64,000 nucleotides of DNA from Drosophila persimilis (Eukaryota > Arthropoda > Insecta > Diptera > Drosophilidae). The position numbers and the translations under genes were made by a program. The notes under the pieces are model-generated. The model was not told the origin of the DNA, did not search any database, and saw only the letters and a list, made by a program, of their open reading frames with translations. Shown one piece after another: positions 13,213-24,800 of this stretch; the first letter of the stretch is position 1; each line of letters starts with the position of its first letter. The DNA lies in NCBI RefSeq assembly GCF_003286085.1, contig NW_020825294.1, positions 10,748,501 to 10,812,500 on the forward strand, read 5' to 3'.

Positions 13213-13482
13213 ATGAAAAATCCACTGTATTTCCTTTTCTGGCTAATTGTCTTGCTCTGGCTGTCGTTCTTTGTGGCCTTTTTCGGGGCCTTCTTCTATA
13301 TCTGGACTTATATGTTCTCTCAATGCGGTGACTGCTGCGAAGTGAGTTCATCCACAGCCGCAGTCTTACTATAACTAAAAAGTTCATAATCATTCCAGGG
13401 TATTGCTACATTTTTCCTGAAGTGCGTTCAGTTTCCCGGATACTGTGCTGCAGGTATGATGCAGTGCAAGAAACCGTGCTAG
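13213..13482 (+). CDS. 70-residue single-pass membrane micropeptide
   Basis: There are two exons, 13213-13341 and 13399-13482, joined in phase 0 across a 57-bp GTGAGT...CAG intron; the protein is 70 residues. After MKNPLYFLFW comes one long hydrophobic helix rich in aromatic residues (about residues 5-35, containing YFLFW, FFVAFF and FFYIW). A cysteine-rich stretch follows (QCGDCCE), then a short tail with FPGYCAAGMMQC, ending KKPC. The ATG follows an A-rich leader (TTGAAAATG), a TCAGTT initiator-like site lies about 60 bp upstream, and AATAAA lies at 13585-13590. The splice sites, the in-phase exons and the poly(A) signal make this a real gene despite its size. It is reminiscent of short insect membrane proteins of unknown role. 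Function unknown; nested in the channel gene's intron. Confidence 0.78.
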
Positions 13483-13584
13483 AAACCGACGAAGATGCCA
13501 AGGGATGGCCCCCGCAGCACGGCTTGGGCCGCTTGTTGGGCAGATAACAAGTTATTAATTGATACATTATTACAAGTTTTGAAT

Positions 13585-13590
13585 AATAAA
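13585..13590 (+). terminator. Polyadenylation signal of the micropeptide gene
   Basis: AATAAA sits about 100 bp after the stop codon at 13480-13482, supporting a short spliced transcript. Confidence 0.55.
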
Positions 13591-13859
13591 CCTCAAAATC
13601 TTTCGTCACTAATAAGTGTTTCTTGTAGGGCGAGACAAGTGTCGACTTGCCGACAGGGTCCCGCACAGTCCTGAGAATTTTATTTAGCCTTCTCTGGGCA
13701 TAAATATGAAATATTCACTTCGGAATCTAAAAAATCATGACTTTTCTTGAAACATGATAATACAAGGCTCCACTGATCTGCACTTTAATATAATATTTTA
13801 TTATAAGTTAAAACGAACCTGAAATATTTTCTAAAAAATAGATTCTACAATCTGGTAGA

Positions 13860-14290
13860 TATGGTTATTCTTTATGATCTTGCGCTTGCGCCACAAATTT
13901 TCGTTCTTTGGCGAAAGGGGGCGGCCCGAAATTTTTAGATTCACTTGAAACAGTAACATATCACAGGATTCTAGATACAGATGGACTGACAGACATAGCT
14001 ATTAAGACTCGGCTATTGATGCCGATCAAGAATATATATACTTTATGGGGTCGAAAACTATTCCTTCTGGGTGTTACACACATACACCTTCAGCACAAAT
14101 ATAATATACCCCTATACTCTTCGAGTACCGGGTATGGTCAAATGTTGATACTGACAGGAGGTTCAAGGCATGATGTACACAGTTTAGAGAATTAAATGGA
14201 AACTTTCGGGACTTAAGATGGGAGCTAGCCAAATAATCGAAATACAGGTTACCCTCTTACCTATCTAACCTACCCAAGTAACTTTTCATA
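13860..14290 (+). mobile_element. DINE-1/SGM-type (Helitron-related) repeat fragment
   Basis: The block contains the run of motifs typical of this abundant Drosophila repeat: GGGCGGCCCGAAATTTT, CAGTAACATATCACAGGATTC, CTGACAGACATAGCT, ATCAAGAATATATATAC, TTTATGGGGTCGAAAAC, CCTTCTGGGTGTTACACAC and an end like TACTCTTCGAGTACCGGGTAT. It has no coding capacity. It abuts the left arm of the inverted duplication that begins near 14308. The family assignment is from memory of these motifs; the edges are approximate. Confidence 0.6.
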
Positions 14291-14307
14291 TAGAAAAAGT
14301 TTATTCT

Positions 14308-15235
14308 TGTTTTGCTCTTCCTCGCTTTTCCCTTTGGCCGGTCCACATCCATTCAACGGGTTTTCTTAGGCCGTCTACATTTGCAGCTCCATACAACACC
14401 TCTCAGCCCTCTCTCTCATCATGTCGCCCTCTCGCTGCCTGCCCCTGTGCCTGTTCCCATTCACTTGCCTCATTTTCAGTCCCAGTTACAGTGGCAGTGG
14501 CGGCCATCGCCATTTTAATGCATGCCTCGTTTGCTTAAGCACCTCCCTTCTCGTCCTGCAAGTAGTTGCATTGAAAGCATCGTACCGGGGCGCCTTCAGC
14601 TGCTGCTGCTCCTCCTGACTCAGTGTGGGTCACGTGTCATGGCCAGAACTTTAGCGCCCAAAGAATAGGGACGGCTTTTGTCAAAGCGAGTGTTACATGA
14701 TTCGTTTTTTGGACAGCCTGCGGATGCCGATTGATTTAAGAGCCAAAACCGATTTGATAGAAAATAAAGACGAATCTCTAGAAACTTTAGATCAATGTAG
14801 CCCTAGCATTATATACAACCTGGCTTATTTAATATAACGTAAAATTGGTAATATTGGTCATAATCCAAAACAAAATTTTTAATGTATAAATGGACAGAGC
14901 GCTTGTGGCGAAAGGATTGTTGTCTTTGGGGAAACCTGCAACACCGCAGGAGATCACGGAGCAATTGAGAAAGATATTTAACATGTCTGCATTCACATTC
15001 ACAGTCGACTTGACCCTACAGCAATTCGAACCGATGGGATTCTTTAAGAGAGAGTGTGAACTGTATTCGGTACCCTCTGAAATCTTGAACATAGTCCACG
15101 GCAATTGTGAAGTCGGCCCAAAGTCGGAGATCCACCGATTTGAGGAACCGGAAAAAGAAGATGTGGTCTACGGTGTGCCACCCATTGATCCCTCTCAGTC
15201 GCTGCGCCATCCGTACCTCTACCAATATTACTAAA
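14308..15235 (+). repeat. Inverted duplication, left arm
   Basis: This segment matches the reverse complement of about 18537-19280. Shared blocks, with mismatches, include the TTGTTTTGCTC edge, TTTTAATGCATGCCTCGTTT, TCCTGCAAGTAGTTGCATTG, CTCAGTGTGGGTCACGTG, GGACAGCCTGCGGATGCCG and TCGGTACCCTCTGAAATC. It carries the intact 114-residue gene. A DINE-like repeat starts immediately outside its left edge, so the arm may once have been longer. Confidence 0.85.
14890..15234 (+). CDS. 114-residue protein, winged-helix-like, unknown function
   Basis: This is a single-exon open frame of 114 residues from ATG at 14890. The N-terminal half (KGLLSLGKPATPQEITEQL ... LTLQQFEPMGFFKRECELY) has the pattern of a small winged-helix or DUF4777-like fold: a helix, a conserved G.P.T..EI turn, then a GF.KR wing. 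The C-terminal half is acidic, then ends in a tyrosine-rich tail (HPYLYQYY). The decayed inverted copy at 18.5-18.8 kb has changes that break its frame, whereas this copy stays open, which suggests it is under constraint. No introns and a short length are typical of fast-evolving, often testis-expressed Drosophila proteins; that is inference. The family call is tentative. Confidence 0.6.
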   Translation: MDRALVAKGLLSLGKPATPQEITEQLRKIFNMSAFTFTVDLTLQQFEPMGFFKRECELYSVPSEILNIVHGNCEVGPKSEIHRFEEPEKEDVVYGVPPIDPSQSLRHPYLYQYY

Positions 15236-15249
15236 CCAAAATACAGAAA

Positions 15250-18200
15250 CAAATGCAGAGTTCCGTTGATCAAAGTCATCACTTGGATCTTATTTACATC
15301 CAAATTTTGAAAACATTATAAATCTCTTTGTCTAAAATGGAAACCAACAAACGTTGGCAAATAATATACCAATTTAAATTTGATTTTGTTATTGATTTAT
15401 TCGTGGTGTTTCATCAACTGAAGAATATAGAATTGAATATGTAAGTGACTTAAGGGCATTGAAAACTTTTAAGCTTTTATTTTGACGGTCTGGTCAGTTC
15501 TGTGAGTGCATTTTCAGGTCAGATGGTGGCAGTCTCCATTTTGCTTTAAGAACACCCCCACACAGTGAAAGCGCATCGATGTGAGCCCTTGTGATTGCGC
15601 ATTCAAGTCTGCCAGAGGAGCACTGAAGAGCACTGAAGAGCACTGAAAAGCACTGAAGAGCACTGCTCGAGTAGAGGCACGGGATGCAAAGAAACTCATT
15701 TCAATTTCAATGATGCAAAACTGCAAAAACCTATTGACCTACTCCATGGAACTACTACTACTGCGACCCGGCTGTCTGTCCATCCATCTATCTGTCTGTC
15801 TGTAGTGCCTACCTGCCTCGGCATAAACTTGCAGCAAGAAAAGTGAAAAGCGGCAAAGAAAACAAGGGGCAGAACAACGGCAAGAAATGCATCGAAACGA
15901 AACTAGTTCGATGGCTTTAGGTGTGCATTGTGCTTGAGCATGACATACGTGGTTGGTTCGTGCTCAAAAGGATGCCACAGAATAGGAAGTCACTGGGACC
16001 ACACCTGAGCTCTCCTCCCCTTCGGCTCGAACCACCCCCACATCGACGTGGTTATAGCCATTGTCAAGTTTCTGGCCAGGCGTAGAAAAGAAATGGGTAG
16101 AGCAAAACGTAACTTTTTATTTTGCTGGCCACAAGCACGAGAAGCAGTCGCAGAAAGAGCTCTACTTCAGGCCAAGAAGATGACGTTGATGGCCTTTCAT
16201 TGCTGTTTGCCGCCTTACTCGTCGTCCCGATTCTCAATGTTCTTTCTCCCTAGCACTGCGAGTCTCTTAGCCTGGATTTTATGCTATATGTATCTATATA
16301 CGGGTATGTGTGTGCATTTCCATTGTTCTGTTTTGTGTGTGTATGTGGCTACGGGTGTATGTTTTCTACGTGAGCTCCATTTGCGTTTCTGACATTGATT
16401 TCGGGCTCAAAATGATGCACCTTTCTGCCTATACGACTGATATTTTTCAAGGCGAAATTTAGGAGTGGATTCGTAGAAAATATTTGAAAATTTATTGCAA
16501 TATAATCAATATTATGATAATTCCCTCTTCATTTGACAATATTGTTTGCGTTCGACGTCTGAATTTTATATAAATCATAAAATAATCAAAGATCTTCAAA
16601 TTTAAATTTATATTCAAAGTGTTCGATTTATTGCCAGGATAAGCCCAGGATAAATAATTTTTGACAATGATATAAATTTAAATTTTTAGATTAATATTGG
16701 ATATGCAAGAGGAAAAGATGGAAGATGATCGATCCTAAAATGATTACTAACATACTGATGAAAAGCTATTTAGGGGTAGTGAGTGTAGTTCCCGCCTGCA
16801 CTTGATTGCGCATACAGGATGTTAATTTTAGATCGAATTTATTTTTGTTTCGAGCGATGAGATATTGCCTAATTCTTAACATTAGCTTTCTCGTGCAACA
16901 TTCCGGGTAAAAAATGGTAAAAAGATTGAAAATCATCTTTAAAATCTTGTTCTGTGACGTTTGTAACTTTTTTATGTGCAAACAAGCGCAATTTCCCCAG
17001 ATTTCAGAACCGTATAAAATTTCGGAAATTAGCAGTAGAAAAATTAATGAATCTAAGTATGTATATCAAAAATGGAAAATGTTTGGTATTTTATCAATTG
17101 AGAACAGCTGGGCCGGTTTGGCTCAAGTACTTTTCAATTTTTCGTATTTTTCAGACAAAGGTTTTTATGAAAGAAAATGTTCAACGAAAAGCTTTAAACA
17201 GTTTTTTTTAATCTCAGCCGTACTAGGCGAAGTCTTGACTAGTTCCATAGTCAGTGATCTTAGATATTATTCTCCAACGACTAAACAATCAATTGAGTTA
17301 TCCTCATTCCTTATCCGTAGTACGCATTTTCTTACGACGTAATGCGTTATCAAAGAGCTCTGACTTCGTGAGATGATCGTTTGGAAGCAATGGCTTCTGA
17401 GTATTTTATAATCACATTGTAACGAATGGAGACTAAGAAGGCTGACTATTGTTGTCATGCCGGGCTATACCAGAAATATCCAGTATGGCCTCGGAGTAGT
17501 TTGGAACAAAACGTAAAATCCCGACCCCGAAATACGAATATATTGATAACGTTTCCAGGAAAACAAAAAAGACATTTAAACGCATTCATAGAATGTATTT
17601 AGCATTCTCTCCATTCTTTGCTCCTGCCTCAACCGAATTTATAAATTAATTTGTCGTGTTCCTCGCTAATTCAAAATCCCCTTGGCTGCAACTACTCCTC
17701 GCAAACGAGTACATAGTGGGGTTGGTGGGGAATAAAAACCAAAATACTACGCCAGACGTCACTTCTGTTCCCGGTGCTTTTTGTGCCTTTTCTGCTCCTG
17801 TTCCAGCTGCCGCTTAATGCACTTTCACAGTCGTTTGTCATAAGTAGTTAGTGCTCTGTTTGCTCGCCTCTGTTGATTTTGTTTTATTTGTTCGCTTAAT
17901 CCGTCTCGTAATTAGATATTCCACGCCACACAGACCCTCCAATCCCACTCCGCATTGTGTCAAATGCAAAAATTGTTTTAAGCGGCAATTGCGCCACTTG
18001 CAGATCCAACAACACAAAAAAGGAAACTATTTCCGCAAAAAAGTGGAGTAGCACGAAGCACTACACTTTGGAAATCTGACAAGCAAAATTATACGGAGAC
18101 AAAAAGAGAGCTCACAGAAAGAAAGAAATTTCACGGAGTCAAGCGGATTTAGTTATTTTGCGATTCAAAGATATTTTTCAGAGATAGTTCGTTTAGTTCT

Positions 18201-18535
18201 ACTGGTGAAAATATATTTGCTAATCCAGATTTGCTGTCCAGATTTCTTTGAAAATGTGTATAGTATATAGTTTCTTATGTATGTTAAATATCGAGGCCAC
18301 ATGATGTATTTTATAAGGTTTGAACCTCTCCATCTCTCCATTAAAAACATTAAAAACATACCTGATATTGTCATATAAAATAAAATTGAATTGAAAACGT
18401 GTGGATCAGAAATACACGCGTATTTTTGGTTATATTATTTGCCAAAATTGGGTATGAAAATACAATTACATATACTTTTAACAATTGCCATTTTTTTAAT
18501 ATAGAATTATAAATATATAATGTAATATTGGTAGA
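15250..18535. other. Spacer between inverted arms; AT-rich, no supported gene
   Basis: This 3.3-kb spacer holds a 10-bp tandem repeat of CACTGAAGAG type (about 15621-15665) and an AT-rich part (about 16440-17560). The AT-rich part includes an open frame of 142 codons (16914-17342) with no recognisable domain, no splice context and AT-driven composition. I do not call it a gene. Confidence 0.5.
15621..15665. repeat. 10-bp minisatellite (CACTGAAGAG)
   Basis: Four and a half tandem copies with one substitution lie in non-coding DNA of the inverted-repeat spacer. Confidence 0.85.
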
Positions 18536-18536
18536 G

Positions 18537-19280
18537 GTATGGATGGCGTAGTGACTGAGAAGGATCAATGGGTGGCACACCTTAGACCACATCTTCTTTT
18601 TAGGGTTTCTCAAACCGGTGGTTCTCTAGCTTTGGGTCGACTCCACAATTGCCGTGAACTATGTTCAAGATTTCAGAGGGTACCGAATCGAGTTCACCCC
18701 TACATTAAAAATTTTGTTGTGGATTACGACCAATATTACCAATTTTACGGTATATTAAATAAAATAAGTTTTATATAATGCTAAAGTTTCTAGAAATTCG
18801 TGTTGGCTCTTAAATCAATCGGCATCCGCAGGCTGTCCAAAAAATGAATCATGTAACATCCTCTTTGACACAAGCTGTCCCTTTTCTTTTGGCCTTAAAG
18901 TTCTGGCCATGGCACGTGACCCACACTGAGTCAGGGAAGTGCCCCTTTGTTAACCAGGAGGAGCAGCAGGAGCTGAAGGAGCCCCGGGACGATTATGTCA
19001 ATGCAACTACTTGCAGGACGAGAAGGGAGCTGCTTAAGCAAACGAGGCATGCATTAAAACGGCGATGGCTGCCAGTGCAACTGCAACTGAAACTGAAAAT
19101 GAGGCAAGTGAATGGGAACAGGCACAGGGGCAGGCAGCGAGAGGGCGACATGGTGAGCGGGTGGGTTGAGAGAGGCTATTGAGAGCTGAAAATGTGGACG
19201 GCCTAAGAAACCCCGTTGAATGGATGAAGATGAAGGCCGGCCAAAAGGAAAAGCCAGCAACGAGCAAAACAACGCTTGCG
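18537..19280 (-). repeat. Inverted duplication, right arm
   Basis: This is the reverse-complement partner of 14308-15235. It is shorter mainly because the part matching roughly 14886-15052, the first half of the 114-residue gene, is missing. Beyond 19280 the sequence no longer matches the left side, where a DINE-like repeat sits. Confidence 0.85.
18540..18775 (-). pseudogene. Deleted copy of the 114-residue gene
   Basis: Read on the minus strand, this keeps the 5' flank of the intact gene (GTAAAATTGGTAATATTGG ... AATTTTTAATGTA) and then jumps to the sequence after about codon 53. The start codon and the winged-helix-like half are missing. The remaining part still shows EILNIVHGNCG and PPIDPSQSLRHPYLYQY-like coding, with an early stop after a RFEKP stretch. 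It is a dead host-gene duplicate made together with the inverted arms. Confidence 0.8.
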
Positions 19281-19284
19281 AATG

Positions 19285-21530
19285 CTACTACTGTACATAA
19301 AAAGAGATTTGGGTCAGTTACACGAAAAGCAATGGGCCCAGAGCCCAAGAGCAGGACCACTACTACTGCCACTACCACTATCAGAGCCTCATTCGGGGGA
19401 GCAGGACCAGCTTCATCATCAGCAGCGTCATCATCCCATGCCAAAACATAATCGTCAAAGCAGGACCCCTAAGGCTCGAATTGTTGTTTTTGTAGCCCGG
19501 CAGCAAAAGTTGAAATAAATTTAATTGAATTTCTGCAGTGACATAAAGCAACTGGCAACTGGCAACTGGCAACTGGCAACATGGGAGGAAACGAAACGAA
19601 ACGAGACGAAAACGAAAAGACGAGTGTGAAGCCGAAAGAAAGCAAGGAAGGAACGAAAGAAAAACTTTATGTTTCAAATTAATTAAATTTATTTTCTCCC
19701 ATGTGCCACAACATGTCAAGCCGAAGGAGAGGAGAATCAGAAGAGAATCTCTCGAGTACGAAAGCGAACTAAAATGTTGACTAAATCATCTTGATGGATA
19801 TCTACGCATGGTCCGATTCAGGATCTGGAATAAGCGACCACCATAAATTCAAGATAGGTAACCAATATTAATGACATCGCTGATAGGGATAGTTCCCCTT
19901 AAAGTTGAGGCTCTGTGAACAGAATTTCTATCAGGAAAAACAACAACGAAACAACAACGAACAAGAACGAACGCCGACACAAAGGCCGAATGCCAAAACT
20001 AATTTCAATAAATAATAGTGACATTAGACACAAAAGCAACAAGAAGAAAAAATCACTTAGTGGTCTCAGTTCCGGTTTCAGCTACCGGTTCCGCTCCCAT
20101 CTACTTGCCCATCTACATGGGAATACATTCCCATTGCCATCAGACGCCAGTTGTCCTTGCCTGAAAATGGCAGTTGGTTTTGGGTTAATTAGCCAAGTGA
20201 GCGCTGCGGTTACGTGTGCTGCTTTTCCTTTCTACACACAAACACACACACACACATGCTCGTTCACCTACACACATGCAGCTCTCGTCCTCTCGACGCT
20301 AATTGCAAAATCCTATTATGTATCCATTAGATACGCATGCTCGTGCAAGCCCAAAAGTATCTCCACGGCACGTCACATGCCACCAGACAAAACTATCCAA
20401 ACTCCGCTATGCTCGTGTCTTATGGCGTCTGTCCTGCGTATACTTAATATGCGAATGCTTCTTTCTTTGATGGCAACTAAACAACAGTCATTATTTTCCA
20501 TTTATGCGCATTTTAAATGAGACTGCCAATCGCTTTGACATTTTCCCCAATATGTTCTTCGCACTTTACACTGGGGCGCAAAACTATGGCTATTAGGAGG
20601 CAGAACGTTCTCCGCCAATCTGTGTGTGGTAAACAAAGTAATAATCATAAATAAATTGGCCTATAAATGGAAACGAATGGCCCAAGTTTTGCACACAAAA
20701 GATTTTCGGACACATAAAAAACTGTTGAGGCATGGAAAAAGTTATATGCGAAATAATTATTCTACTAAAAATTGATGGGGCGTTGTGAAACCGATTTTGA
20801 ACTGATATAAATTAAGAGTTGATTTGATATTTGCCAATTTGCAATGAATATTCCTCTCAATGGAAGTTGTTAGAGTTGGATTATCCCGAAGGCGTAGCAT
20901 GTATTTCTCCTACAAACACTTTCACCTAACTGGGATCAAGCGCTGTACATCAGGATATTTTTTTGGATTTTATTTCCTATTTCCTTTGTTAAAACCTGAA
21001 ATTTATTATCCTCTCTCGTAATAATTATGATTGTATAGATTATTGGTAAATATTTCAGCGCTAGGAAGCAGGGCCAATGTCGGACGGAAAGATAATCTAA
21101 ACCGGCGTATTTAAACTCGGATTATTGATTTGGCGCATATTATTAGAATTTCGCAATGTCTTTTTATGCTAATCTGCCACCACATATACAGCGCGCTCAT
21201 TATTCCACTCAACATGCTGAATTGTTTAGTTTTACTATTCAACCGGGAACTAAACAGACACATTTTGCCACAGTCGATACAGAAAATAGCATCGAAAAAC
21301 AATAACAATTAGTATTAGTGTTTCAGCAGTTTGTTTGTTGAATTGTTGGTAAATTATTGTCTGGACAGCGGACTGGGCGAAGCATTTCGTGTAGAATAAA
21401 CAAATTTACAATTAATTTCCTGCGAGAGGAAATTGGCAGAATGTTTGGCAAATGCATAATTGAAAATGCTGATGCCGATGCTGGTTACAGCATGTCAGAT
21501 GTGGATGTGGATGTGGATGATGGGCAGGAC
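19285..21530. other. Intronic stretch without genes
   Basis: Continuation of the channel gene's large intron. It contains a 7-bp tandem repeat (ACTGGCA, about 19549-19580), GAAAC runs near 19590 and CA runs near 20240. A 201-codon open frame (19915-20520) is low-complexity and lacks any domain. Confidence 0.5.
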
Positions 21531-21534
21531 TTAC

Positions 21535-21647
21535 TCGTTGTGGGGTATATCTTCATCCTGATCGCCGAGCGCAGCAAATATGTGCATTTTGAATATCAAC
21601 ACGCCCAGCACAATGGCCACAAAGCAACTCCAGTGTTTGCTCTCCAT
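21535..21647 (-). CDS. Alpha2/delta calcium channel subunit, exon 1 with signal peptide
   Basis: On the minus strand an ATG at 21647 opens MESKHWSCFVAIVLGVLIF, a clear signal peptide with a short polar start, a hydrophobic core of about 15 residues and an AALG cleavage region. An acidic mature start follows (DQDEDIPHN). A GTAAGT donor comes after GA, so the codon is finished by the exon at 10924-11005 to give E then VRNWALKFG. The join is in phase, and the mature N-terminus fits alpha2/delta subunits. The intron between them is about 10.5 kb and hosts at least two plus-strand genes. The 5' UTR continues upstream to a possible acceptor (TTATCCAG) near 21864. Confidence 0.7.
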
Positions 21648-21879
21648 TTTTGGTCTGTTCAAGCTTGAATCTCTGGTCTCGGTCTCGGTCTCGGTTTCGG
21701 GGCGGCCACTTTCGATTGATTTTTCGGTATCCAAAAATGTATAATTATTTAGTTTCCACGTGCCCCGCACATGCAATAAAAGCCACAGAACAGTCCAGCA
21801 ATTTCAATTTTATTTCCACTTTTAATTGCTGTACTTTTTGTTTGTTTTTATTGACACTTCACTGGATAATTCAATAAAT

Positions 21880-24800
21880 ATTAAGTTTTCGGCTTTCAAT
21901 TTATTTTTAATCAGTTATCTAACGCGACAACGCTTTTTTCACTTTGCCTTTCCGTTGGTTTCAGTTTGGTTTCATTTACTTGGTTTGAGCGCGTGGAAGT
22001 GGAACATTTGATGATCCCAAAAGTTTGTATTGCTTTTGCCGGATATGTTCAACATTTTTGCAACAAAATTGTATTAGTCTTTTTTTGTTTGGGACAAGTG
22101 TTAATTGAGCTGGTAGTGCGATATGTTGTTTGGGTGCCTGAAAAGAAACAAAACAGAAAGTTTAAACTCAGTTAAAGTATTAAAGTTTCTTTTCTTCCAA
22201 AAAGAGACTACATATGTGATTGTAAAATGTAACTCTTTCAAAGAATTAATGTTCAAACTATTTGTATATTTCTAAAATAATCTGGATCTGGATGATGCAA
22301 ATACGGAACCTTTTCAAGAAAACCTCTTCGTTAATTCTTTTTTTTAATATCTGAAGTACATATGTATGTATTTTGGGACAGATCTGTGAGGTATGTACCA
22401 TATGTACATCGATGTGCAATGCATTAAAAATTTAATGTGAAATAACAATTTTCATAAAAAATCCGCATGAAAATGTTCCCCCAAAAGTTATATGTTTATT
22501 CGCAACTTTTATTTTATATCAGAAAGAAAGAAAACCAATTTTCAATCGCATTTCGAAAGTTTCTCTTTCCAGCTCGGCTCTCAAACAAACCAGAAATATG
22601 TGTTTCGTACACGTTTCCACGATAATGGTCTGGCATGGGGCCCGCGGGCAGGTTCCCGTTCTCTGGCTCCATGTGGGTTTGACCTAGAAATGCGTTTCCA
22701 CCCACTCCCACTCCCACTCACACACACAGAGACAGACGCATAAACATAGCTCACACGTATGTGAGAGGATAACTTCGGGATGGGATGCTTTCGAACTCGA
22801 ACTCGTTTCGCTTGGTCTGAGGCACATGCGCAGTGGGGGAAGGCGGCTCATTCAGTCGGACTCCCTCAGCGGGTAATGGTTATTTTTTGTATGGGCATGC
22901 CACCCCCTTAAAAAGCGCACATAGCCATACATCCTCCCCTGTAGCAGTATATGTGTGTGTTTGTGTGTGTGTCCCCAAGGATATCGCGTAATAATTTTCA
23001 TTAAACATGGCGCAAGCCTTTGCCTGGGCCCCGCACATAACTTCCCAACTTGGCCCCCCCTACCACCTTCCCACCCCTTATTCCTCAACAGCCGCAGCCG
23101 CATCCGCATGAAATAAAGACAATTTATTGTGGCCGATACGCACTACCGAGCATACTGATACATGCATATGCGTATTCCTCATATACCAACATATCTAACT
23201 ACATATGTACATACATATACACATGTCTGTAGTTAAATATGTGTGTATTTCACACGCTTTCAGTGTAATTTTCTGCCCGGCTTCGCCTTTTCCGCTGCTC
23301 TGCCTCAACGTCAAAAACTTTGACAGAAATGGAGCGGCAGCCACGCACAGGATGCGCCGGCACCGCTCACAGAAACAGAAACAGACACAGGAGCAGCAGC
23401 AGCAGCAGCAGCAGTCAGTTCTTTCAGTCCAAGCTCCAAGTATGCAACTTATTCACAATGCATCAACCACATCCTTATACACACACACATACTCCTAAAT
23501 GGAAAACGGAGTGGGAGAACCCAAAAATTATCTTCTGGAGAGCAAGTCAAATGAGATGTTCATTCATATTCATATAATGAATATTACTCGTTCAGATCAT
23601 ACTTGAACACATATTCAATACAAAAGATTAGGTTCCCCTCACCAAGACTTTATTCGTGGCTTTACCTTTTTATACCCGATACTCAGAGAGCATGGGATAT
23701 ACATATGTATGTATTATTTATAATAGTACATATGATAAAGATATATCGGAGTAATATTTAATCATCTGATAAATAGGATAACCTACCAGAGAAGCATACG
23801 GAAAAGTCTTCGAAAATCTTTCTTTGAATTTTCGTAGTAAATAAAATAAATAAAATAAAATTTTCCGTGAACATGTTATTAAATTTGAGCAGCTGGAAAA
23901 GGTATTAATCATATTTTCCAACTAGCAGATCGATCTTTTTCGAAGATCTAAAGCGTTCACGGTTAAAACTATGAAGAATGTGTCTGCCGAAACTATCGAA
24001 ATACAAGAGCATTCTGTCTGCCAAATGCATTTTCTAACTAAATAGGGTTTTCGTCGATAGATGTGTGACATATATTTAAAAAAAATGGGTTTTGGGTATG
24101 ATTCAAATTATAATATTAATAAATTCGCTCGAATAAAATGTACCCTATCTACCTTATATAGTACTCTCTGTACATATTGGAACCATCCAATTCCGTTCAT
24201 TGGGTCAACGTTCGCTCTCAGGCACGCACATATGTATACCAATCGAAGCGTCCATGTTTCGTAAGGATATCGGGAGGAAAGGAATGAGACGGCATAATAG
24301 TTAAAATAAAAATAAAACCATGTGCAGCGTGTGGATACGTCAGGCGGCAACCGTCAGGCAGAGGGAAAGCATTGTTGAAAAGTGAAAGTTTTATAGTTGG
24401 CGCACGTTCATAAAGTTTTGCGTGTTATACAAAAGATTTATTATATCGCATATATCGCTAGCTCCTGCCGCTCTTTTTTCCATTTGCACAACACAACCGT
24501 CACACCCCTCGGACCGCCTCCATTGCTACTCCTGTTTCCCCCCTTCCGTTCTGTTTGCTTTTTGCCTTTTTATGTTTGGCCTGGCTTTTTGGTTTTGTTT
24601 GGCTCACAACAGCGGGAGAAGAACAGCAGAGGTAGCATGCGAACAGGGTGCTGGGTGCACGGAGCACTGAACAGTGAACAGAGGAGCTATATGGCCTTGG
24701 GAGTTTTCGTAATGAAATTAATGTGCCTGTGAAAATTTCAACAGGCCGCGTACAAAACTTTTTAACAGCCAAAGATGTTTATGTGTGTGTGTGATTCTGT

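Noticed and set aside
16914-17342. 142-codon frame in the inverted-repeat spacer
   Set aside because: AT-driven composition, no domain and no splice or promoter context; kept only as a note in the spacer entry.
19915-20520. 201-codon plus-strand frame
   Set aside because: Starts at a non-ATG codon, with a poly-Asn/Lys start and CA-repeat middle; no family match by eye.
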